Positions 1-5,868 of a DNA stretch of 9,852 nucleotides are shown piece after piece. The position numbers and the translations under genes were made by a program. The DNA is from Acidimicrobiia bacterium (GTDB lineage Bacteria; Actinomycetota; Acidimicrobiia; IMCC26256; JAENVU01), in contig JAENVU010000014.1 in assembly GCA_016650415.1 (NCBI GenBank), forward strand, positions 1-9,852, in the 5' to 3' direction. The first letter of the stretch is position 1. Every line of letters begins with the position of its first letter. Below the pieces are notes generated by a model. It saw only the letters and a program-made list of their open reading frames with translations, was not told where the DNA came from and did not search any database.

Positions 1-1
1 C

Positions 2-1135
2 CGCCGCCACGCCGACGACGAACTGCTGATCAAGGCCGCGATCGCCGCCACCCCCAAGGAAAGCATCCTCGATCCGAGGTTCGGGTCCGTCCTCGCACAC
101 TTGGCCTCCGAAGCGCTCGACGCGGTCGGTCCCGACCATCCGCACCGCCTCCTCCTCCTACGAGGCGCGGCCGAAGCCATCACGTACCACGAGCCCGAGA
201 CGCTGGCCTCGATCGCCGAGGATGCTCGCCTCCTCGCGGCACGCTCGGACGACCCCGCCGCGCATTACTCCGTCCTGGTCATCGAGTACCTCGCGGCGAT
301 GAGTGAGCCCGTCTCCGTCCGGCTCGCGCTGAGCTACGAGGCCCGAGAACACGCGCGTCGGCACCAGCTGACCCGCGAACACGGACAGGCTGCCCGGAGA
401 CTGCTCGCGGAGCTCTTCGTCGTCGGCCGGCCCGACGAAATCACCCAGGAACTCGAAGAACTCGCGCGACTCGCCCGGGCCACCATGACTCCCCAGGACC
501 TGTATTGGGCCGCGGCCTTCCAGGCGACCCGAGCGTTGATGCACGATCCCAGTTCGATGGCCGAAGAGTTCATCAACGCGGCAGCCCTGCTCGGCCGCCG
601 ACTCCAGATCTTCGACAGCACCGGCACGCAGATGCTCCAGACCTTCGCCCTCCGGTATCAGCAGGGTCGATCACGCGAGATCACCCAGCACCTGCGCACC
701 CCGAGTCCGAAGGCACCTCAAGTGCTGGCCGGGACGGCGCTGCTTGCGCTCGCGCTCGCCGACGCCGGGCGTTTGGACGCGGCTCGGCAGATGTTGGATG
801 CGGTCATCGTGAGTGGTTCGATCACACTCCCCCGAGACAACTTCCGCATCGCCGCGATGGGCCTCTTCGGTGGCGTCGCCGCCGCGTGCGGCACCGCGAC
901 CCAGCGCGCGATCTTGCGCGCCGGCCTCGAACCGCGCGCGGCGGAGTTCTGCGTGTTCGGCGCGGGCGGTGCGGTCTTCGGCACGAACCACCATTGGCTC
1001 GGTCGCCTCGCCTCTGCCGATGGCGACCGCACCGCCGCAGCCGAGCACTTCCGGGAGGCGAACCGCTTGTGTCATCATGCGGGCGCAACATTCTGGGCAG
1101 AACGCGCACGGCAGGACGCGACATTGTTGCGGTAG
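2..1135 (+). CDS. C-terminal part of a helical-repeat (TPR-like) protein, probably an AAA/LuxR- or cyclase-type regulator; 5' end outside window
   Basis: The reading frame is open from the first bases of the window to a TAG at 1133-1135, giving 378 visible residues, so the start lies upstream and any TTG near 101 is internal. The visible part is almost entirely amphipathic, Ala/Leu/Arg-rich helices. Near the end are helix pairs of tetratricopeptide character (LADAGRLDAARQMLDAV, then ASADGDRTAAAEHFREANRL), and it closes with FWAERARQDATLLR. That ending is typical of the long C-terminal TPR arms of actinobacterial ATPase regulators (AAA/STAND proteins carrying BTAD, LuxR or guanylate-cyclase domains). 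No P-loop, cyclase or helix-turn-helix is visible because the N-terminal portion is missing. The family is therefore inferred from the helical tail only. The small gene that follows starts about 50 bases downstream and may be cotranscribed. Confidence 0.6.
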   Translation, partial: RRHADDELLIKAAIAATPKESILDPRFGSVLAHLASEALDAVGPDHPHRLLLLRGAAEAITYHEPETLASIAEDARLLAARSDDPAAHYSVLVIEYLAAMSEPVSVRLALSYEAREHARRHQLTREHGQAARRLLAELFVVGRPDEITQELEELARLARATMTPQDLYWAAAFQATRALMHDPSSMAEEFINAAALLGRRLQIFDSTGTQMLQTFALRYQQGRSREITQHLRTPSPKAPQVLAGTALLALALADAGRLDAARQMLDAVIVSGSITLPRDNFRIAAMGLFGGVAAACGTATQRAILRAGLEPRAAEFCVFGAGGAVFGTNHHWLGRLASADGDRTAAAEHFREANRLCHHAGATFWAERARQDATLLR

Positions 1136-1173
1136 CGATACCGATCCTCGCAGACGTCATCGCGTTCCCGAAC

Positions 1174-1212
1174 GAGGAGGAACACCGTGAGCGCAGGACT
1201 CGTACTCCCTAG
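1174..1212 (+). promoter_or_regulatory. Strong ribosome binding site and GTG start out of frame with the small gene that follows
   Basis: GAGGAGG at 1174-1180 is followed after 6 nt by GTG at 1187, an ideal translation start. That frame gives only a 37-codon arginine- and cysteine-rich peptide ending at TGA 1298-1300. The frame with good coding character begins right after an in-frame TAG at 1210-1212. One extra G in the AGG at 1211-1213 would join MSAGLVLPR to EAARLWGDPAA. A second AGGAGG occurs at 1211-1216, 8 nt before an in-frame CTG at 1225. Confidence 0.5.
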
Positions 1213-1257
1213 GAGGCCGCGCGACTGTGGGGCGACCCCGCCGCGCGCCAGCAGATC

Positions 1258-1548
1258 TTGGACATGCATGCCCGCGGCGACACACTGCTCGACATGGTGA
1301 ACGCCCTCGGGTTGACGCCGGCACTCGAAGCCGATGGGCTCACCGAGGTCATCGAGAACCTCACCGATCCCGAGGTGAAGATCATTCGAGACGCGTTCAT
1401 CGCCGAAGCAGAGCGGGTCGCGGATCGCCCGGGCGCGAGCTTCCCGATCGACTGTCGGGCCGGAACGATCGGGGCCCGAGTGCGCGTCGTTCCCGCCCCG
1501 GCAAGCCCGGGCGCCACCGCACCGGTCGCCCGTATCGAGCCGGCGTAG
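1258..1548 (+). CDS. Small hypothetical protein, start uncertain, possible frameshift near the 5' end
   Basis: This is a 96-residue product if TTG 1258 is used. The body is acidic and helical through residue 60 (for example LTEVIENLTDPEVKIIRDAF), with a tail rich in Pro, Ala and Val that contains one Cys (FPIDCRAG). I do not recognise the family. Codon third positions are strongly G/C throughout, and this bias extends upstream of 1258 to about 1213, arguing that the natural protein is longer at its N-terminus. No ATG or GTG lies in frame between the TAG at 1210 and TTG 1258; ATG 1264 is two codons inside. The well-placed GAGGAGG/GTG at 1174-1189 would supply the missing start if one base were restored near 1211. 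The gene follows the helical-repeat gene in the same direction and ends 1 nt before the stop codon of the convergent amidohydrolase gene. Confidence 0.55.
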   Translation: MDMHARGDTLLDMVNALGLTPALEADGLTEVIENLTDPEVKIIRDAFIAEAERVADRPGASFPIDCRAGTIGARVRVVPAPASPGATAPVARIEPA

Positions 1549-1549
1549 C

Positions 1550-3019
1550 TCAGTTCCGGAACACTCGGAACACGTCGCGTCGGGTGAGCGGTCCCCGGGC
1601 CCGCCACGGATCCACCATCCCCGACGCATGCAGATCGGCGACAGCCGGCTTCGCCGCGGCGAGAGGGTCGTCGGGCGCGCAATACGCTGCGGCCGGATCC
1701 AGGCCGAGCAGACGGGCTGCGTTGAGGCCGAACACCTTCAGTTTGAGCTCGGGGGTGAGCGCCGGGTAGCCGTAGCGAGCTTGGTATTCCGGGGTGATCT
1801 CGAAGGCCCGGAACGCCATGATCTGCGGCTGGGGCGAGCCGTACCAAATGGCATCGGTCCCCCACAAGACCCGATCTTCACCCACCCGGCTCAGCAGTTT
1901 GCCGAGCACGTGGGCCGCTTGATCGGGGCTCGAGAGCACTTCCCGCCACGTCGTTCCCAACTCGCACCAGACATTGGCGTTCGGTGGTATCGCATGACGG
2001 TCCAACGCTGCGATGAGCGAGTTCGTCCCGCGCGTCGCCCGCGCCGGGTCATACGGTCCCTCGTTCACTCCGCGCTCGAACCCCGAGTGGAACACCACGA
2101 ACTGCATGTCGGGAAACATCGCTGCGACCGCGACCAGATCCTCGGGGCTGTTGTGCGACAGGTCGAACCGCTGGAGCGGCAAGCCCTTGTGCGCACAGAA
2201 CACCTTGACCCCGAGGTCGTGAGCTCGTTGCACCATCGGGAGCCCGACCGCGGGATCGGTGAGGTCGTACCCGCGACCGTTCGGTCCCCACGCGGTGTAG
2301 GCCTTGAAGGCACCGACGCGACCTCCGGCGACCTGAGCGTCCATGATGTCGAGCGTGGTGCCGATGGGTGCGAAGTTCGGTGCCAACACACTCTGCGACA
2401 GCACCCGATGCACGCCACCATGGGCCAGATCGAGCGCGAAGTCCGACGTCCCGACCGCGTCTGCGAACGGCATCGGCGCGTCGATCGGGCCCGAGTTCGG
2501 CACATCGGTGAGCATCGCGACGGTGGTGTCGCTCGCCAGGAACAGGTCGTGGACGTAATGCGTACGATCGAGACATTCGAACTCGTCGGGTGCGGCGCAT
2601 CCGGCGGGGACGAGGTCTCGAATCATCGAGACGGTCCCGGGTGCGCTCTGGCGCCACGGACCCGACGGCATGACATGGTGGGTGTGCATGTCGACGATGA
2701 ACTCGCCACCGTCGCCGAGCACGGACGCGCAGGCGGGCGCGTCCGCCGGGTCGGGGACCGCGAAGGTCCCGCCGCGGCTCGTGGACGAGGACCCGGCCAC
2801 CCCCTTGGAGGCTCGGTCACTGGCACAGGCATCGAACACGGCGAGGCTGAGCGCCACTCCGCTCGCGGATTGGAGGAACTGCCGCCGCGAGGTTGCCTGT
2901 CGGCGGGCGAGACCTTCGGCTCGATTCAGGATCTCCGCGACGATGGCCCGATCGCGTGCGCTCGGCAGGGAAGGGACGAACTCTCCGTTACTGACCTCGC
3001 CCGGCACCAACGGCACCAA
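1550..3019 (-). CDS. Amidohydrolase family protein with Tat signal (amidohydrolase 2-like TIM-barrel metallohydrolase)
   Basis: From TTG 3019 the product has 489 residues. An N-terminal leader of about 44 residues precedes a twin-arginine signal (SRRQFLQ at 45-50, then a hydrophobic stretch to about 65), so export by Tat is expected. Cys65 follows FDA, a poor lipobox. The mature part has metallohydrolase features in order: D-M-H-T-H at 110-114 (HxH metal pair), FKAYT near 238, CAHKG with His277, FHSGFE with His311, and WGTDA with Asp389. These fit the amidohydrolase-2 (PF04909-like) superfamily; the substrate cannot be told. TTG 3019 has a modest GGGA upstream. The same frame is open to a stop at 3077-3079 and reads plausibly as FDGWRREHDRRDP before the TTG, yet contains no start codon there. 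A tandem ATG at 3066-3061 with GGAG at 3075-3072 sits in another frame, suggesting the true N-terminus is longer and frameshifted. It is convergent with the small gene. Confidence 0.85.
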   Translation of the reverse strand: MVPLVPGEVSNGEFVPSLPSARDRAIVAEILNRAEGLARRQATSRRQFLQSASGVALSLAVFDACASDRASKGVAGSSSTSRGGTFAVPDPADAPACASVLGDGGEFIVDMHTHHVMPSGPWRQSAPGTVSMIRDLVPAGCAAPDEFECLDRTHYVHDLFLASDTTVAMLTDVPNSGPIDAPMPFADAVGTSDFALDLAHGGVHRVLSQSVLAPNFAPIGTTLDIMDAQVAGGRVGAFKAYTAWGPNGRGYDLTDPAVGLPMVQRAHDLGVKVFCAHKGLPLQRFDLSHNSPEDLVAVAAMFPDMQFVVFHSGFERGVNEGPYDPARATRGTNSLIAALDRHAIPPNANVWCELGTTWREVLSSPDQAAHVLGKLLSRVGEDRVLWGTDAIWYGSPQPQIMAFRAFEITPEYQARYGYPALTPELKLKVFGLNAARLLGLDPAAAYCAPDDPLAAAKPAVADLHASGMVDPWRARGPLTRRDVFRVFRN

Positions 3020-3151
3020 CGGATCCCTGCGGTCGTGCTCCCGTCGCCATCCGTCGAAAACATCATGAGCACTCCGTCACACGATCGCAACAAAATCACA
3101 AGCGGAAGCGCAGTTCGCCCCGACATCATCGTCGGTACCCAGCACATGGCG
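3020..3151 (-). promoter_or_regulatory. Upstream region of the amidohydrolase gene, with an orphan RBS and tandem ATG
   Basis: This stretch should hold the amidohydrolase promoter. On the minus strand GGAG (3075-3072) lies 5 nt before ATG ATG (3066-3061), followed by a run of four T (3060-3057). That ATG frame ends after 46 codons, whereas the amidohydrolase frame is open across the same bases without a start codon. I see no convincing -10/-35 pair. Confidence 0.35.
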
Positions 3152-3185
3152 CAGCCCGGGAACAGTCACTGACTGACCCGGGCTG
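3152..3185 (-). terminator. Strong hairpin downstream of the cstB-like gene, terminator candidate
   Basis: CAGCCCGGG (3152-3160) pairs perfectly with CCCGGGCTG (3177-3185). Nested inside, CAGTCA (3163-3168) pairs with TGACTG (3170-3175). The result is 15 paired bases broken only by AA (3161-3162) opposite A (3176). It begins 34 nt beyond the cstB stop in the direction of transcription. No T tract follows, as is common for terminators in GC-rich actinobacteria. A role as a protein-binding palindrome is also possible. Confidence 0.5.
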
Positions 3186-3219
3186 TCGCAATTCTCGAGC
3201 GACCCAGCCGGGAAACGCC

Positions 3220-4614
3220 TCAGACGGTCGCGGTTGCCCGCCCCGGCCCGGCCGTACACGTCGCGCCGTACCCGCCGTACACGTCGGCCACCGTCGCGAA
3301 ACCCTTCGCCCGCAAGAGCGACGCGCCGGTCGCGGACCGGTAGCCACCCGCGCAGTACACAACTGTCGGACGCGTCGGGTCCAGGGTGGCGAGTTCGTCC
3401 AACAGGTTGGGCAACGGCAAGTTGATCGCCGCGTCGACCATCCCGTCGGCGCACTCGCCGGGGTTGCGAACATCGATCACCTGGAGCGACGGATCCGCGG
3501 CCTGCCAATCCAGGAGTTCCGCGGCGGTGATCCGCGAGGCGCGCTCGGCGAGGTCCGGGCGAGCGATGAGCACGTCGTCGATGTCGGGGAGTGCCCCCAC
3601 GACGTGATCGAAGCCGATGCGCGCCAACCGAACGCGTGCCTCGTCTTCGCGACCGTCGTCCGCGATCACAATGACTTCGTCGCCCGGCCGGAGTACGTCG
3701 CCGGCGTATTCGGCGAACCGGCCGTCGAGCCCGACGTTGACCGAACCCCGCAGGTGGCCCGAGGAAAACACGTCACCCGGACGAGCATCCACCAGGACCG
3801 CGCCTTCCGCTTGCCGCCTCAAGACCTCATCGATGTCCAGTCGCGGGCTCTGCTCGTTGTCGTCGAGTAACTCTCGCTCGCGCCGGTTGGAGTCCGCGGC
3901 GAACGCGAAATACAACGGCGCCACGGATTGGCCCTGAGTCACCGCCTCGACGAAGTCGTCGACACTCATCGGGGCGAGCGCGTAGTTGGTTCGGCGCTGT
4001 TCGCCGATCGTCGATTCGCTCGCCGTCGAAAGGTTCTTTCCGCACGCCGATCCGGCCCCGTGGGCCGGATAGACGCGCGTCACATCCGGCAGCGTCAACA
4101 GCTGATCATGAACCGACGCATACAGCTCACGAGCGAGTTCGTCCGCGGTGCGCCCGACGGAGGTCAGGAGATCGGGGCGGCCCACATCGCCGATGAACAA
4201 CGCGTCGCCGGTGAGGACCCCCCACGGTGCGACATCGTCGGCATGTTCGAACACGACGATCGAGATCGACTCAGGGGTGTGGCCCGGAGTGTGGCGGATC
4301 TCCAAGGTGACGTCGCCGAGCGAGAGGCGCTGACCGTGCGCCAGCGGTTCCATCGGGAAGTCGGTCTCGGCCTGGTCGCCATACGAGATGACCGCGCCGG
4401 TCGCGGCCGCCAGTTCGAGGTGGCCCGAGACGAAGTCGGCGTGGAAGTGCGTTTCGAGCACTCGCTCGATCGTGAGGTGCTGTCGGGCCGCGTCGGCCAG
4501 GTACTGCGACACATCCCGCTGCGGATCGATGACGACGGCGCGACCCGTGGTCTCGTCAGCGATGAGATAACTGAAGAGCGACAGGCATCCGAGTTCGTAC
4601 TGTTGAAAGATCAT
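3220..4614 (-). CDS. cstB: CstB-like persulfide dioxygenase-rhodanese fusion (MBL fold, pseudo-rhodanese, rhodanese)
   Basis: The product has 464 residues from ATG 4614; GGGAG (4626-4622) is spaced 7 nt upstream, and the start MIFQQYELGCLS is standard for the family. Residues 1-240 are an ETHE1-like metallo-beta-lactamase fold with HFHADF (His56, His58, Asp60), HTPGH (His112), TGDALF (Asp137) and YPAHG (His185), expected to bind non-heme Fe(II) and oxidise persulfide. Cys191 in SACGKN lies close to the metal site. Residues about 262-360 form a rhodanese domain with IADDGRED where the catalytic Cys loop should be, so it is a pseudo-rhodanese. Residues about 365-455 form a second rhodanese with an intact active loop CAGGYRS (Cys421). 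This order matches S. aureus CstB, which turns persulfides into thiosulfate. The gene lies 22 nt after the CstR-type repressor gene and should be cotranscribed with it. Plain 'MBL fold hydrolase/rhodanese' is the conservative name. Confidence 0.88.
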   Translation of the reverse strand: MIFQQYELGCLSLFSYLIADETTGRAVVIDPQRDVSQYLADAARQHLTIERVLETHFHADFVSGHLELAAATGAVISYGDQAETDFPMEPLAHGQRLSLGDVTLEIRHTPGHTPESISIVVFEHADDVAPWGVLTGDALFIGDVGRPDLLTSVGRTADELARELYASVHDQLLTLPDVTRVYPAHGAGSACGKNLSTASESTIGEQRRTNYALAPMSVDDFVEAVTQGQSVAPLYFAFAADSNRRERELLDDNEQSPRLDIDEVLRRQAEGAVLVDARPGDVFSSGHLRGSVNVGLDGRFAEYAGDVLRPGDEVIVIADDGREDEARVRLARIGFDHVVGALPDIDDVLIARPDLAERASRITAAELLDWQAADPSLQVIDVRNPGECADGMVDAAINLPLPNLLDELATLDPTRPTVVYCAGGYRSATGASLLRAKGFATVADVYGGYGATCTAGPGRATATV

Positions 4615-4636
4615 CACGACGCTCCCGATCGCTCGA

Positions 4637-4933
4637 TTAAGCCAGCTTGAGAAACATCCGCTGGACGTCGGCCATCTCGTAGCCGGCGGCCGCCGAGCGC
4701 TCCGGGTCCTCGACACACCATGTGAGCCCGGCCGACACGAGGAGAAACCCGACCTGTTCGAGCGCCTTGTTGGCTGCCGCGATCTGCGTCACGACCTCGC
4801 GACAATCCCGCGAGTCCGTCAGCATCTGTTGGATCCCGCGTACCTGGCCCTCGATGCGTCGCAGTCGGCGGTGCAGGTCGTCGGCAGCTTCGGGCTCGAG
4901 TTCGAAGCCCGTGGGTTGATCGGTTTTCGCCAT
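4637..4933 (-). CDS. cstR: CsoR/CstR-family (DUF156) repressor, probably persulfide-sensing
   Basis: The product has 98 residues from ATG 4933; GTG 4939 would add two residues. The family core is clear: DLHRRLRRIEGQVRGIQQML (20-38), SRDCREVVTQIAAANKAL (41-58) and the final helix with WCVE (72-75). CsoR copper sensors use Cys-His-Cys, with the His four residues before the second Cys. Here the Cys are Cys44 and Cys73, and the position four before Cys73 is Gly69, so the copper ligand set is incomplete. Two conserved Cys without the His is the pattern of CstR, which forms di- or trisulfide bridges when persulfides rise and releases DNA. The gene heads the transcription unit with the cstB-like gene and is divergent from the TauE/SafE gene across a GGGTA-rich operator, so it probably represses both. 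The ATG sits 6 nt after a TAACCT hexamer, suggesting a leaderless transcript. Confidence 0.88.
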   Translation of the reverse strand: MAKTDQPTGFELEPEAADDLHRRLRRIEGQVRGIQQMLTDSRDCREVVTQIAAANKALEQVGFLLVSAGLTWCVEDPERSAAAGYEMADVQRMFLKLA

Positions 4934-4939
4934 GCCCAC

Positions 4940-4968
4940 AGGTTATCAGTACCTCGGGGGGTATACAA
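4940..4968 (-). promoter_or_regulatory. Predicted cstR promoter, leaderless
   Basis: Read on the minus strand: TTGTAT (4968-4963), a 17-nt spacer, TAACCT (4945-4940), then 6 nt to ATG 4933. This geometry places the transcription start at the A of the ATG. The spacer contains the G6/C6 run and part of the GTATAC palindrome, so a CsoR-family protein bound there would block it. Predicted by eye from consensus similarity. Confidence 0.5.
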
Positions 4969-4988
4969 GGGTACCCTCTAGGGTATAG
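4956..4988. promoter_or_regulatory. Predicted CstR operator between cstR and the TauE/SafE gene
   Basis: There is an inverted repeat TACCCT-CT-AGGGTA at 4972-4985. Three direct GGGTA copies start at 4959, 4969 and 4981, and the small palindromes GTATAC (4961-4966) and GGGTACCC (4969-4976) overlap them. Operators of CsoR-family proteins are typically G/C tracts flanked by TA-rich ends (TACCC...GGGTA), which this matches. It covers the -35 of both divergent promoters and touches the -10 of the TauE/SafE promoter. Confidence 0.6.
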
Positions 4989-4989
4989 T
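4962..4989 (+). promoter_or_regulatory. Predicted promoter of the TauE/SafE gene, leaderless
   Basis: TATACA (4962-4967), a 16-nt spacer, TATAGT (4984-4989), then 6 nt to GTG 4996. No convincing ribosome binding site precedes the GTG, consistent with a leaderless mRNA. The inverted repeat of the predicted operator runs from the spacer into the first two bases of the -10 element. Confidence 0.5.
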
Positions 4990-4995
4990 CCGAGC

Positions 4996-5745
4996 GTGGC
5001 GTTCCTGGAGTATGTCCTTGCTGGTTTAGGGGTCGGTGTCGTCTTCGGGATGTTCGGCGCCGGCGGATCGGCATTCGCGACACCGGTGCTCGCGTTGATC
5101 GGGGTGCCGCCGCTCTTCGCGGTGGCGTCACCGCTCCCGGCGATGCTGCCCGCGGCGGTCACCGGCGCACGGCGATTCGTGAAGGCCGGCAATCTCGATC
5201 GGCGGGTCGCCAAACTCGCGATCATCGGTGGCGTTCCCGGAACGCTCTTCGGTGCACTGGCATCGACCGCGGTCGGCGGGGACCGCCTGCTGGTGCTCTC
5301 GGGGCTGATGCTGCTCGTGATCGGCATCAGGCTTCTCATGCGCGATTCCGAGGGCGCGGCGGAACGCGCATCGGCCCGCCGCGACCGCAACGGCATGGTG
5401 TTGGCGTCGGCGTTCGGCGTCGGGATCCTGACCGGCTTGCTCGCGAACGGCGGTGGCTTCCTCCTCGTGCCGGTCTTCGTCCTCGTGCTCGGACTCACAG
5501 CAATCGAGGCGGCCGGGACGTCGATGGTCGTTGTCGGAATTCTCACGATTCCCACCTTGATCACTCACTGGGCGCTCGGTCATGTCGACTGGGTCGTCGC
5601 CGGCGGCTTCGCGCTCGGCCTCATCCCCGCTGCCGCGATCGGCGCCCGCATCGCCCAGCGCCTGCCTGCAGCCCGAGCGCGCTTCGCCTTCGCGCTCATG
5701 CTCATCGTGTTCGCCACCTGGTTCCTGATCCGTCAGGTGACCTAG
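4996..5745 (+). CDS. tauE: TauE/SafE family sulfur-anion exporter
   Basis: The product has 249 residues, a typical length, with about eight hydrophobic segments in two similar halves. The two halves carry the family's glycine-rich signatures: FGMFGAGGSAFATP at 17-30 and TGLLANGGGFLLVPV at 146-160. A charged cytoplasmic loop (about 116-132, with RRDRN) separates them. The family (also called TSUP, PF01925) transports sulfite, sulfoacetate, thiosulfate or related anions across the inner membrane. The substrate here is inferred from context: the gene is divergent from cstR and cstB, and S. aureus carries a tauE in its cst locus, where it is proposed to export sulfite. GTG 4996 is chosen because the signature-bearing first helix starts immediately after it and a -10-like TATAGT ends 6 nt before it. 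No gene overlaps its 3' end; the usp gene starts about 120 nt further on. Confidence 0.88.
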   Translation: MAFLEYVLAGLGVGVVFGMFGAGGSAFATPVLALIGVPPLFAVASPLPAMLPAAVTGARRFVKAGNLDRRVAKLAIIGGVPGTLFGALASTAVGGDRLLVLSGLMLLVIGIRLLMRDSEGAAERASARRDRNGMVLASAFGVGILTGLLANGGGFLLVPVFVLVLGLTAIEAAGTSMVVVGILTIPTLITHWALGHVDWVVAGGFALGLIPAAAIGARIAQRLPAARARFAFALMLIVFATWFLIRQVT

Positions 5746-5769
5746 CCCCCACGCCCGCTCTGATGGACC

Positions 5770-5783
5770 AGGTCCAAAGGCCC
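5770..5783 (+). promoter_or_regulatory. DosR/DevR-box-like site upstream of the usp-ABC operon
   Basis: AGGTCCAAAGGCCC matches, from memory, 13 of 14 positions of the degenerate mycobacterial DevR consensus GGGWCNWWNGNCCC, and 10 of 14 of the stricter palindromic form. It overlaps a second perfect palindrome, GGACC-A-GGTCC (5765-5775). A -10-like TACGGT lies at 5829-5834 with no good -35 upstream, as expected of an activated promoter; the box centre would then lie about 64 nt before the start of transcription. No DosR regulator is in the window. Confidence 0.35.
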
Positions 5784-5868
5784 GACGGGACAGGCACGAC
5801 GGCCGCGGCGCCGGTACCAGCCATGCAATACGGTGCAGACATTTCACGACCTGAGAAGGGACACGCCA

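Noticed and set aside
1628..3172. Long plus-strand open frame (514 codons) opposite the amidohydrolase gene
   Set aside because: Its translation is rich in Arg, Gly and His with no domain, and it mirrors a gene that has intact catalytic motifs on the minus strand; it is a by-product of high GC.
4615..4716. Earlier start for the CstB-like protein (34 extra residues)
   Set aside because: It would overlap the cstR coding region. The residues are Arg/Ser-rich, while ATG 4614 has a proper ribosome site and the canonical family start.
5833..5868. GTG start 12 codons upstream for the usp gene
   Set aside because: It has no ribosome binding site, and the family begins at the strand encoded directly after ATG 5869, which has GAGAAGGGA at the right distance.
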